From assembly GCF_036669915.1 (NCBI RefSeq), contig NC_089325.1, positions 3,356,683 to 3,420,682 of the forward strand: 64,000 nucleotides of DNA, written 5' to 3'. This document shows, in pieces, positions 36,748 through 48,919 of this stretch. This DNA is from Pocillopora verrucosa (lineage: Eukaryota > Cnidaria > Anthozoa > Scleractinia > Pocilloporidae). The first letter of the stretch is position 1, and each line of letters opens with the position of its first letter. A model generated the notes under the pieces. That model saw nothing but the letters and a program-made list of their open reading frames with translations, was not told the DNA's origin and ran no database searches. A program made the translations under genes and the position numbers.

Positions 36748-36880
36748 GATATTTTAGCACCAGTGATTAAGTTTGATGACTAGCTATTGATATTTTAGCA
36801 CTAATGATTAAGATTTATCAGTAGCGACTGATATTTTAGCAGTAACGATTGAGGTTTATCTCTAGCGACTGATATTTTGA
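36748..36880. repeat. 41-bp tandem repeat, just over three units
   Basis: GATATTTTAGCA-type starts occur at 36,748, 36,789, 36,830 and 36,871, an exact 41-bp period. Unit core: GATATTTTAGCA then TAATGATTAAG-like, TTTATC and TAGCGACT. Confidence 0.85.
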
Positions 36881-37180
36881 CACAAATGGCTCCCCAAATT
36901 TTCGAGGTTAATTTTACCTCTCGCTGCTTATGTCTACCAGAACGTGTAAGTGCTAAATTGTGTTCGTATTTCCGAGATTTTTGGTTAATTGCAAGATTAC
37001 GTAACAAGGAAGTAAATAGTTCCATGAAAGCGGGTGTGTTTGTTGCAGAGCTTGAGCGATATAAATCACCTGATAATTTTCTATCGCAAATTTGAGCGAG
37101 GCTGTAGACGAAGCCCTGACAATTCAAGACTCTGCAAAGAAAGATACAAAGGTAGGATAATACAACAAGATTAAGCGAAA
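36881..37180. repeat. Duplication block B fragment, copy 2
   Basis: Keeps only the TTTTCGAGGTTAATTTTACC region and the conserved GAGCGAGGCTGTAGACGAAG module, then passes into block A copy 3. Confidence 0.75.
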
Positions 37181-37186
37181 GAAGGA

Positions 37187-39115
37187 AGGGTGACCGCTTA
37201 ATGCGGGTTGACCGCTAAACAAAGGAGTCAAACGCGTTCAAATACGCCTTTCGTCCTAACAGTCTTAAGAAAGAAGATAATATGCAATACCACATCTGGT
37301 GTTATTTGAGTGGTTCCGCTTGGAAGAGACAATAGAAATAACCACTTGAAACTCAGTTAATGGTTACCGCTTCATAGCGGTTTCAATTACATTTTGATAA
37401 GGGGAAAAAATTTCAGGACTTTGACAACCGACAACCGACCACTTATACAGGTTCGACTTTAATTGATTGTTCAATTCCTAGATGGACGATGCCAGTGATA
37501 CGGACCGTCTCCACCAAACATATTTCTTATTTCTGAGTTAGGATTTTAATGCAACATTTCAAAAAGAAGAGAAAATGCCTTCAAAATCTGAAAATTTGTC
37601 AAACTATGGATTCTCGTTTCCAAATTGCACTCGGAAACCGCATAATTAACAACTGGGAATTGCACAATCACGAAAATAAATGAGATACACAACCATGTGA
37701 CAGTCGAATTCCATACTTATTGTTCAACATAGGCCGAGGGCATTTCATTCTTACTACGTGGCCAGATCGAAAAACGAGAAGACTTCTTTAACTTCAAACA
37801 CTCGGTTATAAATCCTCAGCTTGAAAGAGGTGGCTGCTTATAAGGTATTCATGTACACAATTTTTAGTTTGTTGTTTTTTTCTGTATGTTTCGGGGTAGT
37901 TTGGTACAATGACGGTTTAAGGTTATCAATAATTTCAGCCTGAACTTTATCGCCTATATCTAGACGACAACGTCGCATTTACATTTACTGAGCATGGAAA
38001 TTTATTGTTTGTGAGCGTTATCAATCAGATTGAAAAGGCAAACGAAAGCTTGAAAGCTGTTAGGCTGGACCGCTTCTTAAACATCAACCCATCCGCGACT
38101 TCCTCCTTCATATCTGTAATATTAGATAAATGGTGATTCACTATTTTACACGGATATTTTCATATTTCACACAATGCTGTGGCTGGTTCCTAATTTTTGC
38201 TACATTTCCTGATTTATGATATCTAGTTAACTGCGCAATATTAGATAACAACGACGAAGCTAAAAATAATCACAGCCATCGGGTTGATATGAAAATTATC
38301 TTAATCTTTAGATTGACTTCCCGTTTAGGCTAGATCCACCGTTTATTTGGCCGATAGTTTTATTCTTTGCCATCTCAAATTGAGCGAAACGAGTTGCTAT
38401 ATATTTACTTTTTTTATATTTATGTATTTAGTTCTTATGTCCAGAGGGAAGCCAATGTCACAAAGCGCTTGACAAGAGCTTACTTAGCAATATTTTCAGT
38501 TTGTTTTATTCGTGTAATTTCATAGCCGCTCAGGTTTTTTCAAGAGTTCCATCTACTCTCGATGAGGTCTAATCTTACGAGTGCTTCAATTATTTCATTC
38601 AGGATGTTCATACACGGAAAGAGAGATATTTTTTCTACGTCTAAGAGATCATATGACTGAACATACTCCACACAAAAAAACAAAACAGACAAAAAAACCA
38701 AAAGCAGGAAAATGAGACTTAATTAGCTTCTTTGATATTTACCGAAGCGCAATATTAGATAACAATAACGAAGTTATGGGTGAACGCTTAATCTTAAGAG
38801 TGACCTCCCGTTTAGGTGAGATCCACAGTTCTCTTTCGGCAATAGTTTTATTCTTCACCTTCTCAGATTTAGCGAAACGAGTCGTAATTTTTTTTAAATT
38901 CAGGATGTGAACACACGAAAAGAGAGATATTTTCTCGAATTCTAAGAGATCATGTGACTGAACACATTTCACACAATTAGCTTCTTTGATATTTACCGAA
39001 CTGTCCGTTAAACTGGCAATTTTTGGTTTCATCATGTAATTTAAACATCCCTAAAAGTTCGTACGTCGAATGCTCTACTACGATCATAATATTTATTCTC
39101 TGCTTTATGCAGAGA
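37187..39115. repeat. Duplication block A, copy 3 (old), partly reduplicated
   Basis: It begins in the MITE (whose end, CAGGTTCGACTT, is at about 37,448-37,459) and follows block A. At about 38,745 it jumps back and repeats the GCGCAATATTAGATAACAA segment to the end. Confidence 0.7.
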
Positions 39116-41305
39116 AAAGCAGGATGTTGGGAATTACGTTTGTTTACTATTTTCTCAACCTTAGCGTTTGCAGTAAGTAATTAGCATTCAAATTGATTTT
39201 GTATTTTCCTGCGCCAGATGACTGTGAGTTACTTTGTATAACAATCGGCTGGGTTGTCATGATGCGGTTTCATGAAACGAGACTACACCGAAGACCTCCC
39301 AGACGGGCAATATTGACTGCACCATGGTGCCACGCTGTTTGTGTCTATCTTTAATCATATAGAGTTGAACTTTAATTACATATGATATGTGGTTTGATAA
39401 CAGCCAAAAAAACCTTCTCGGATTAATTTTTTAACTTCTCTGCACTTAGCACCTCAAGGGATTACATGACACGTATGTGATTTTAAAACAAATATTATCT
39501 TACAGGAAAAAAGACAGGGTCGTGACTTAACACTTAACGATTGTTTACTGCTCTTTGGTGGTCAAGCTCTAACATCATCATCTTAATAGAAGTGACAATT
39601 GATTACATAAATGCTCCGGGCTGTGTCAATTAAACAGATTAATTGCAGCCGTAGTCTGACAAAATTGTTTTGGTCATCTAATACCGTTACGGTCTCCGCA
39701 ATGGGTTAATGGCTTTAACGTGATTTTTTTTCTGTGTTTCAGCTGCTTCACTGAATAACAGTGCTGTTGTGAGAGATTTTCATCGTGAATAATGAGACTC
39801 GTATCCAGCTAAGAATTTATTGGCTTTTGACACGGGCGTCTATAGGAAGGTCACATTAAGCTGCGAGGGCACGAAGCATTTTGTAAATATTTTCATAGTT
39901 TAGCAAACTCATTGATTTTTGTGATGCTTCGACAAAGCCTTGATTTCAACGGGCTATTGAAGAATAAAAGGAATGGGAATCAAGAAAGTAGACTAAAACA
40001 GAAGGGATTGACCAATTCGGCGTTGAACAAACAAATTTTTCTCAACTTAATGACCACGTATGCTTCCCACATCTATCATAAATGCAGCCTGCGGGTGTAA
40101 CACGCAAAGGCAATTAGTAGAGTTGCTCATTTTACTTATGGTGCCAAATACTTTATTGACAGTAATGCCATCAAACTGAAGTGACTCCCTCAAAGAATCG
40201 CCGCTTGGCTGCTCATCACGCTTAAATTGATTTGAAATAAATGTTTGACACTTGAGCAACTTTTCGACTTTGCCCATCCTAAACGTGTCAACCTTATGTG
40301 GATACGGCTTTGCTTGCCAGAGAGCTCTCCATTTCTACCTTTTATTTCCATTATCTTTCCGTTAAAGGTATGCTTATACATAAAGGCTTATCATCGCCTG
40401 TCATTGTAAAGTCGAAGTCCAATTGTAGTTGCATGTGCTCTCACGTGTTTCGAGAGCAACTCATTCAGTACAACTTCTCTTGAATATGTCACCCAAGAAA
40501 TCATCAAATGTTATAGAAAACTAGACTCTTTAATTTGTTTTATGGTCATTGTCGAGGTAACGGTATACATCTCTAACTCTAATCAGAGTTGTTAGTCGAC
40601 ACAGCCGTACTCAAACAAAAAGATAAAAGTTGATGACTGCAGCACAATTTATCGTAAGTCCTTCACGCGAGAAAATCAATAAAATTTGGTACATTTGTAA
40701 TACGAATTATGTACGTTAAAAAGCGTCTGAAGGTATAGGAAGTCTTATCAAATAGGGAAACAATTTTCTAAGGTTTTTGAGTGCCGCTTTATCGTGCGCC
40801 AGCTGTGTTTTGTCTTACCATTTACGTGTACCGGAATGCAATGAGAGAATGCAGGTAATATTTGAGCGACCCCTTGTGTCAAAAGTGAACGGGCTGCATT
40901 TGTCAATCTAAAATAATAACGGCTCGAAACGGCCTTCTATCGAGTTATAAACAGTTGCTTTAAGAGGAACATAAGAACTTAATCTATAACATCAATAACG
41001 AAGTGCCTATAGATATATTCCCAAGTTTATTGTATGCCATATATTTTACCTTCACTATGACCGTCATAATCGGCGAGGAAAGTGCACTGTTTTGATGAAA
41101 CTTGTTTTTATTTTGTAGCAGTAGTCGGCTAAATACTACTATTTCTCGATCTGCGCAAATTTTCTGGATTTTGGAAAGATTCTTGAATTGTGAACTTCTT
41201 TCGATTTGATGAAAGTTATTCGTGGATCTATGAATTAAACCAGGATTTGAAAGTGTTTTCTCAATCTGACAACCTTTTCAAAGCGATTTGCGCTGGGCCG
41301 CAGCG

Positions 41306-41336
<31 letters not shown>

Positions 41337-43970
41337 TTCGTTATGCGAATGCGGAACTACCACCCAAACACTAGACTTTAATTGTTATTGAAAATACCGC
41401 GTTTACAATCCTCCTCCGCTGAGTTATGCGTATGGCTTTTGAGTCGACTTGTGAACCATCAGTTGTTTCACGTTTCCCTTTGTGTATACAGTATGTAATT
41501 ATGAAATTTATCTGTCTTCCTTTTGTCATTGACCTTATCAGACGAGATCACAGAAGTTCTGGTCCTCAGCCCTTAACTTAGCAGCAAATAATTCATATGC
41601 GCTTTCGCAATTTTAACGTTTATACCTTTACTATATAAAATCATTGTTGGTACAATCGTACAAAGCAATTTTCTCTCTTTTTCAGATACACAGTTTTCCC
41701 TTTTTGATACAATGAACACACGCTGATTGGCATGTCACGCATTCCCCTCCTTACATTGATGATTAAAACAGGACAGCTTAAGCGCTGGACAATTTTTCAT
41801 TTGTTTCGTTTCGCAAATCAGGGTTATCACATGGTTATCTCATGGTTAACATGACGCCCTATTTGACAAGTCGTATAAGGAAAAGTTCTATTGAAGTGGG
41901 TCCATTTTTACATCAGCCTTTTTTTTTTAGCAGAGGCGGTAGCGGCTTGTTCAATGATTGGTAAGAAAGCTTGTATTCATCGGAGAAATTTTTTTTATCC
42001 TGGAAAATTCGGTATCTTGGAGGTGTAACTTTGCTATCAGAAGATCAATGTTCACTGGGAAAGCCCAATGAAACAATTGAAGGGTGGTATGAGTCTTGGC
42101 CGGACAGATCGAATGGGCTGCAATTCAAACAATTTCAATGTTGTATTGACTTTACGTTCGATGATTTTCGATCACTGCTCGTTCCATGAAGGTAACTCAT
42201 TTTGCATTTATTGTGTAACGAAAATGACTATTCCAAAAGTTGCGAGCAGAGTGCATGAATTAAGAGTTTTGTTATCGCGCGGGAGTTTTCGTGGAGCACG
42301 CCCACTCTTCCTTTTTTTTATCTGTTTTTTCTCTTAGACGAGCGTTCATTAGTATGCGTTAATTATCGGCTAAAATAATACATATTGTAGGGAGAGATTA
42401 TTGCTCACGATTTCTTATTATCAAGTCAATTGCTGCCGACTCTGATATTTGTAACGATACTTTTGAATGGTAGCTTCTTGCGAAAATGTCGGCTCGTTGA
42501 ACATTGTGAGGAAACTTCTTCCTCCATTTTCCTCATGGGAAGAACTCAAATATAGATATTTATGGCCGCTCCGCTCTCCCGCAAGACGCAATTTTCAGGA
42601 AACAAAGACTGCCTCGATGTAGTCCATAGAAATCAAATACAAAAATAGCTGGGTCTTTAAAGTACACAGGGGAAATGATGATTCTTACCGTTTACTAATA
42701 GTGTGTCAGTTATTGTTCATCGATGACACAGCAAATTCAACAAAAGATGATATAAAAGGTGTAGACAGAAAAGTTATCGATGCTTATTTCCTTACAGCCC
42801 ACACACTTTAATTTCATTTGTACACGTCGGTTTTTTCTTAAATATTTGCATAATATTTTGATTTGGCTTGCAGTTAAGACACTTACCACCCTGACTTTTT
42901 CAGAAATTAGAGAGATTTTCGTTCTCTCGAGTCATTCTAAAACATTGAAGTCGTTTTGTCATTGTCTTTGAGAGGGCTTATTGTAATTTGCGGAACGAAA
43001 CAAAATGAAAAAATGTTATTTGTGAGTTTAATTCAAATCGGTAATATACGAAAAGGAAATATTTCAATTTTGAATCAGAAATCTGTAATTTTCAAACTTG
43101 TCATTTAAAAAATTATCCAGCGTAGGAACTGTGCTGTTTTAATCATCAATGTTCGAAGTGGAATGCATGACATGACACTTAACTTTAAGCCGGAAAACGG
43201 TGTATCTGTAAAGAGAGAAGATTGCTCTGTACGACTGTACCAACAATGTTTTTATAGTAAAGGTGCAAATATCAAAATTGCGATAGCGAATGAGAATTTT
43301 ATGCTGCTAAGTTAAGGATTAAGGACAGGAAATTCCGTGATAAAATCAATGACACGAGTAAAGTTAGATAAATTTAGTAATGATATACTGTCCACACAAA
43401 GGGAAACGTGAAGCAACTGAAAGATGGTTCGTGATGACCGGTGAGTGTCATTTAGCACTGGAACAAGTCGACTTAAAAGGCACACGCATAACTCAACAGT
43501 GGAGGATCAAAAACCAGAATTAGCCATATTTTCAAAAACAATTGAAGTCGAGTGTTTAAATGGCAGTTTCACATTCGCATGACAAAAGAACAGACCAGAG
43601 TAACAGCCAAGCTGTTTTACAACATAAAAATGGTCAATCGAAAACCGCTCAAGAAAAATTTTTATGATCCAGTAAAAACTTCATTAATCAGTCGCATTTA
43701 CCTATACAACCACCTCCCATCCCTCCATGAATAACAACAGTCTGTCACTCGCTCCTCCCTTAGAACTGATAGACTACATCCCACCCCTCCCTGAGTACAA
43801 ATAGTGTCCCCCCCCCCCGATAAAATGGTCCAAAAGAAAAAAAAAGGTCCCAAAAAATTGTCCAAGAAATAGTCCAAGGGTCCAATGGTCCAATGGTCCA
43901 GTCCATATTTTATCCTATGCCTCATTTATTTATTATTGTCTTGGTGAAATTAAGAAACACCTAATCACGT
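39116..43970. other. Single-copy-looking region between old and young duplications
   Basis: I found no gene, no domain and no match to the surrounding blocks in this 4.9 kb. It contains a TTC microsatellite with a T run at 41,309-41,338, a C run at 43,807-43,818 and a degenerate GGTCCAA repeat at 43,827-43,905. Confidence 0.4.
43827..43905. repeat. Degenerate GGTCCAA tandem repeat
   Basis: GGTCCAA/TGTCCAA/AGTCCAA words recur six or more times, ending in regular GGTCCAAT units. Confidence 0.65.
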
Positions 43971-43979
43971 TTTTCTATA

Positions 43980-45140
43980 TATACATTAAACGCAAAAAGA
44001 CGAGTTCCTTAGTTCCTCTTGGAATTCTAACGCAATCTTAGCGTCTCCTCTAAAAAACCATTAGTCTCTCTTGATCTGTCAGCTATATTTTTTATCTCAT
44101 CTTAAGAGAAATCAATGAAAAAATTATTCGTAAACAATGTCGAACGTGATGGATTGCCGAAGCATGGAAATCAATCTTGCATAGCGTACTATAGGATTAC
44201 GAGGAAACAACGCTTGCACGTTGCGTAGTAACATATATCAGCCGAGAGGGCTCCTACATGTATGCAATACTGTTAATGAAATCGTTAGCTACGGGTTCTA
44301 TCATCTATTTCTTCACTCTATTTCCTTTTAAGCACTTTTATTCCTCATTTGTTGAGATTTTTTATCGAATTCTCGTTAGGATCTTTCGAGGTTAATTTTG
44401 TCTCTCGCTGCTTATGTAGGCCGGAAACATATACGTGCTAAAATGATGTGTTGGCATCATCATGAAATGTTTTGGTTAGTACCAAGATTACGTAGCAAGG
44501 GAGCAAATAGGTCCATGAAAAGCGGGTGGACCGTGACGAAGATCCAAATATAGAAAGAACGCTTTTTAAAAGTTCCAGCGGTCATGACATGTTTGGGTTT
44601 TCACGCAACTTTCTGCTCTCGTTAGCTGGAAAATTAAGCTTTTTCTCAACCTACAATAGTTAGCTTCCTACTTTAGAAGGGCTGTTCGTGACTTATGCCG
44701 TTCGTTATTTCAGTTGCCGTGAGAAATGTACTTGTACATCAGAAAACTGTTGATCACGTACCAATTCAATAGGGAAAACCCCTTCAGACAAATTACCAAA
44801 CATAATTATGCATGCCAAACTGAGCAACATATAAGGCTTGTTGCAGAGTTTGAGCGAGGCTGTAGACGTAGCCCTGACAATTCAAGTCTCTGCAAAGAAA
44901 GACAGAAAGGTAGGACAATATACAACAAATTAAGCAACATTACAATGATCAGTGGAATCTCGTAAAGTTTTTGTCGATTAGCTACGGAAAAAATGCTTCA
45001 AGTAATGTGGCTCTCACTATTGAAATCAGTATTTTAATTTCGCCACTGCGTTTTTAGGCTTGCTGTATATTCATGATATCCAAGATTAAATTCACTCCAT
45101 TACTGACAAACTTTCACAGGAAAGTTAAGTATTGCAAGTG
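43980..45140. repeat. Duplication block B, copy 4 (young unit IV)
   Basis: Matches the block B landmarks in order, up to the CGAGGCTGTAGACG module at 44,847-44,909 and the TGCTGTATATTCATGATA segment. Confidence 0.85.
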
Positions 45141-45910
45141 TCTGATATTGTTTTATTGTCACCAGAACGCTGTTGGTCACTTTTCAGTGGCTCCTGTATT
45201 GTCCTGTATTGTCGTAACCTCAGTAGCATGGCACAACCATTAAACGAAGGTCTAACGCTCGAAACTTCAGCCTAAGAAACTCTTCATGCGTATGGCGGCC
45301 AATTTACATTGTCAACTCAATTCATAAAACCAAACTTTCCGTTTAATTCTACTTTAAATCGTTCGTAACCTGCCTTTTTGTTAGTTACGACTTATTTTTA
45401 ATTAATTCTCTGTTTAAATTTTCCATTGATCAAAAATACTTCGGAGAGCCTTTTTTCAGGCTGGTCTAACACGAAAGCGCACATGTAGGGCCGTTACTCA
45501 CTCCTACCCCACGATTGTTTGCGTGGGAGGAATGCTATATTTAGGCCGAAAAAAAAAAACAACGTCATCAGGAAAAGGAAAAATATTACAGATTTTCATC
45601 GACCCTATTTTTTCAGTCATTTGCTATCAGTTAACTGGAACCCCCGCTAACTTTTTTTTTTATAAGGCTTTTGTCTCGTAATTTCTATCATTCGATTCTA
45701 GAATTGTGGGCGCTGACAATTCCTTACCTGGCGGGGCTCTGAGGGACAATATGTTTAGCGTGAAGCAAAATATCGCAAGATACTCTTAATCTGAATACAA
45801 TTTAAATTTTATGAAAAAAAGATGCAATGCCATTAGAAACTAATAGGATGTTTTTTAATGTTTCAGATTTATTGCAATAGTGGGCTGGCGATCAGACTGA
45901 AAACTTGACG
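45141..45910. repeat. Duplication block C, 5' flank of TNF receptor copy 2
   Basis: Matches 54,640-55,434 and 61,850-62,404: GAAGGTCTAACGCTCGAAAC, AGGCTGGTCTAACACG, ATATTTAGGCCG, GACCCTATTTTTTC, and CCTGGCGGGGCT in units IV and V. It directly precedes the receptor start codon and so probably carries its promoter. Confidence 0.8.
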
Positions 45911-47155
45911 ATGGACGAAAGATATCAATTGTTCTTGTTTTCCCTTTTGTCGTTGCTTTTGCGTAAGTATGGTATTACACCTTTCTTCATTTATCATATG
46001 TTTGTCAGGCCCCTGAGTTGTATCTATCTATTTACTTTCATGGTCTATGCTTTACAGCTGACAATAAGCTACAATGCTAATCAAAAGGCAACCTTCAGGT
46101 CATATATTGCGAAGTCATCGAGGATGAACATAAGAGCACATAAAAATATCACAGCGCTGCAAAAATCGCTCATGGCCTTCTGACTGAAGATCCGCAATGG
46201 AAGGAAGAGGGTTTACTGGTTTAAAGTCAGCAAGAGTTTCAAGAAAAATGCTAAAGAGACAGAAGTCCGTGCTTATAAATCCCATTCATAGAAAATAGTT
46301 TATTGTTACTTTAAAGAAGCGCTTCTATCTAAAACAGGTGTCGTCTTGATCACATTAGTCAAAGATAATTTCCATTGAAAGAATACATTAGTCCTATTAG
46401 GTATCACTCGCTCTTTATCTCACATCAATAAAATACTGAAAGGTATGTTTCAACTCGCAGACGTGAGCGTTCAGGCTAATTCTCCATGCCAACCGGATCA
46501 GATTACAATCAAAGATCCAAAAACCGGTTCGATTCAGTGCCAGGACTGTTTGAAATGTCCACCTGGCGAGGGTCTCTCAGTCGATTGCGGAGAAGTAATA
46601 ACCCCTTCGACACCTGTGCAGTGCAAGCCATGTGTGCTGGGAGAGACATATTCTGCTTCCCTCAAGGCCGGAGCTTGTGAGGACTGTGGAAATTGCGGTG
46701 AGTACCGCGAAACTACAAAAGCCTGTACGGTAACTTCCAAGGCCGTGTGTGGAAGGTGCAAGTCTGGCGCATATGCAGAGGGCATTCTGGGACTGTGCAA
46801 GCCCTGCTCTCCGTGTTGTAATGATGGTAAAGATATCGTTATACCTGAGTGCCAAGTTCCAGGTGTACCAACAGGCATGCAGTGCAGCTACCTACGATCC
46901 AACAAGTGCAGCGCATTGGTGACATCAACTATTAGCCCGACGCCGTCAACCCCACAAGATCAGTCCATAACCCCATGGTGGCCATCCTCTTCTACAACGA
47001 GCACCGAAGTAATCTCTTCTCCAAGTGAGCCAGCTGTCAACCTGATTGAAGAGAATTCACCAAATGTGGGCGTCATAGCTGGTTCTGTTGTGGGCGGCCT
47101 CCTTGTCCTTCCTTCCTTCTCAAGTTTATATCACAAATACCACACAATTTACTAA
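45911..47155 (+). CDS. TNF receptor without death domain, copy 2, damaged membrane segment
   Basis: Exons 45911-45962 and 46461-47155, phase-1 junction (TTGC|GTAAGT, ACTCGCAG), about 248 residues. Signal peptide LFLFSLLSLLL, then three cysteine-rich domains (about residues 27-155; CQDCLKCPPGEG, CKPCVLGETYS, CEDCGNCGEY, CGRCKSGAYAEG, CKPCSPCC). A Ser/Thr/Pro stalk follows. The membrane segment starts normally (VGVIAGSVVGGLLVL) but changes to unrelated sequence (PSFSSLYHKY) and stops, where copy 3 has a full helix and a basic stop-transfer. The intended last exon seems to survive unused at 47,304-47,443. It would make a poorly anchored or secreted ligand-binding protein if expressed. Ectodomain is over 85% identical to copy 3 by eye. 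It may be a decoy receptor or a pseudogene in the making. Confidence 0.72.
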
Positions 47156-47303
47156 TCAAAGGCTTACAAAATCCATTCTTTGAAATCATTTCAAAAACAT
47201 ATAAAACCGTTATGAAGGAGTTTTTGAAGGTTGATTTAAACTTTTTTAAACATAATTTCAATTTCATTAACTGATGCATCTTTTGATATTACTTTAGTTT
47301 CAG

Positions 47304-47443
47304 ATTCTAGACTTGATGGGTCTGTGGTGAAGCAGTATACAAAATCGTCTAAAAAGCAAGTATACAGTCTCCCCAATGTTGTCACCAAGACGACCACTGT
47401 CACGATGGTCAAGGTCACTGATGAGAAGGTCACTACGGTTTGA
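47304..47443 (+). pseudogene. Orphan terminal exon of TNF receptor copy 2
   Basis: After a TTTAGTTTCAG acceptor the frame is open in phase 1 for 46 codons including the stop, with RLDGSVVKQYTKSSKKQ and TKTTTVTMVKVTDEKVTTV. Its second half matches the cytoplasmic end of copy 3. No donor of the right phase is left in the preceding exon of copy 2. Confidence 0.55.
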
Positions 47444-47884
47444 CGACAGCCAGAGAAATTGGGACATTTTCGCTACTTAAGGTGTTTCTAATCGTCTTAA
47501 AACGTCTGCAAGCCCCGATTCATTCTTATTCTAAGATTCTCTGTTCTCCACACTTCCGTGAGATCATCAGCTTTCAGCATTTTCAGCAAATCATTAAAAG
47601 AGAAAAATTAAAAGGATCGGTCATTTTCGATCGCTTGGAGGGTGTATCGAAGGATTTTACTTGTGTCGCGATAAAATTTACCTGATCTCCTCATAAGGCT
47701 TTGTAATATAGTTATGATCCCCTTCATTCGCAATTGCCAATAAATTGTCTATACCCCCCCCCCTTTATACTCTGTTAGCACGACTGATCCTCTCTATGTT
47801 CCATCTGTACCCACTCAAATGAATCCACCATAAGGGGGTTGGGGTGGGTGGGCTTGGGTGAAGGGAGTGAGAACGCCTTCAGCA

Positions 47885-47965
47885 CACAGTTCTTCCAATG
47901 TTGTAACCAGGAAGACCGCTGTCACGATGTTCAAAGACACCGATGAGGAGGTCACTACGGTTTGA
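47885..47965 (+). pseudogene. Second, tandem copy of the receptor terminal-exon end
   Basis: Open for 27 codons to TGA and reads SNVVTRKTAVTMFKDTDEE, like the preceding orphan exon. An equivalent copy lies at 56,676-56,753 in the next unit, so this duplication is older than the duplication of the units. Confidence 0.65.
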
Positions 47966-48199
47966 CGACAGTCGTCAGCTCCTTTGAATGCAATTTTCCG
48001 TTAAGTTATGCTCAGTAGTTTTTTGAGTTAGTGACAGAGAAATTTATTGTTTGACAAATTCCCCTTTAAAATACCATATGAAATGTGTTGAAAACAGTAT
48101 GGAGGACTTGCATACAAATCTTCGGGTGTAAAGGTTAAGCACCTTATAATTATATTTCACCTCAACTCGGCGCTTAGTTTTTATGCAGATCAGTATTTA

Positions 48200-48910
48200 T
48201 TTGTGATATGATAGGATGAAGCCTTTCACTTTGAATTTGTTATTTAGAATTTATGTTATTAACCTTTCCTATTTTGACCATTCCGTCATTGTTCTTTGAT
48301 TTAAACTAACTAGCGTGGTCTGCGATAGGAAATGGCTATTTAGGAGGTTATTTACTTTATTTGCATAATAAGAGCAGCCATTAATTGCTTTTATTGGCTA
48401 GCCTCCCTTACGTAATCAGCTTCCCTTACCGTCGACGCCGTTCTCTCAGAAGCCATCCGCGTTTTGGGCTACTGAAGAGTGTGTAAAGCTTTCACAACAT
48501 GTCGCAAAGCGCATATCTCTTAAATTCATTCAACGTTGTGCGTGTTCAAGGAAGTTGTCAATCATGTTATCATTATTTTTGGAACGGAGGTTGTTTTTGT
48601 CTTTCTGTCGTTATCAAACCAAATAAAAGCTTTCGGTAGAGTTACTTTGTGTCCGTTTTTACTAGACCAATTATTCAACTCAGGCTTGTCGAATATGAAA
48701 TTATACGAGAGATTGGAAACTGAAAGTACTTACCCTTATACACACCCCTATTCCAATGATAGTTTTTGCCCTCGCAGGGTTCTGGCTCAGAGGTCGCAAC
48801 CCGAGGAGGCAATATAGACTACCTGCGTTTAGGGAGAAATAAGAAATGACGTATGGTCGATAGAGTAAGTGGGAAAACTCGATTTGTCCTGAATGCAGCG
48901 CGCAAAGGAT
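48200..48910. repeat. Duplication block D, copy 2
   Basis: Matches 57,000-57,570 almost throughout (AATAAGAGCAGCCATT, TCAAACCAAATAAAAGC, GTTCTGGCT) and the older copy at 33,620-34,080. Confidence 0.85.
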
Positions 48911-48919
48911 CTACAAAAT

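Noticed and set aside
46534..46878. Minus-strand open frames opposite TNF receptor copies 2 and 3 (also 55,715-55,981)
   Set aside because: They occur in both paralogues only because the receptor coding sequence is conserved; no domain or splice context supports them.
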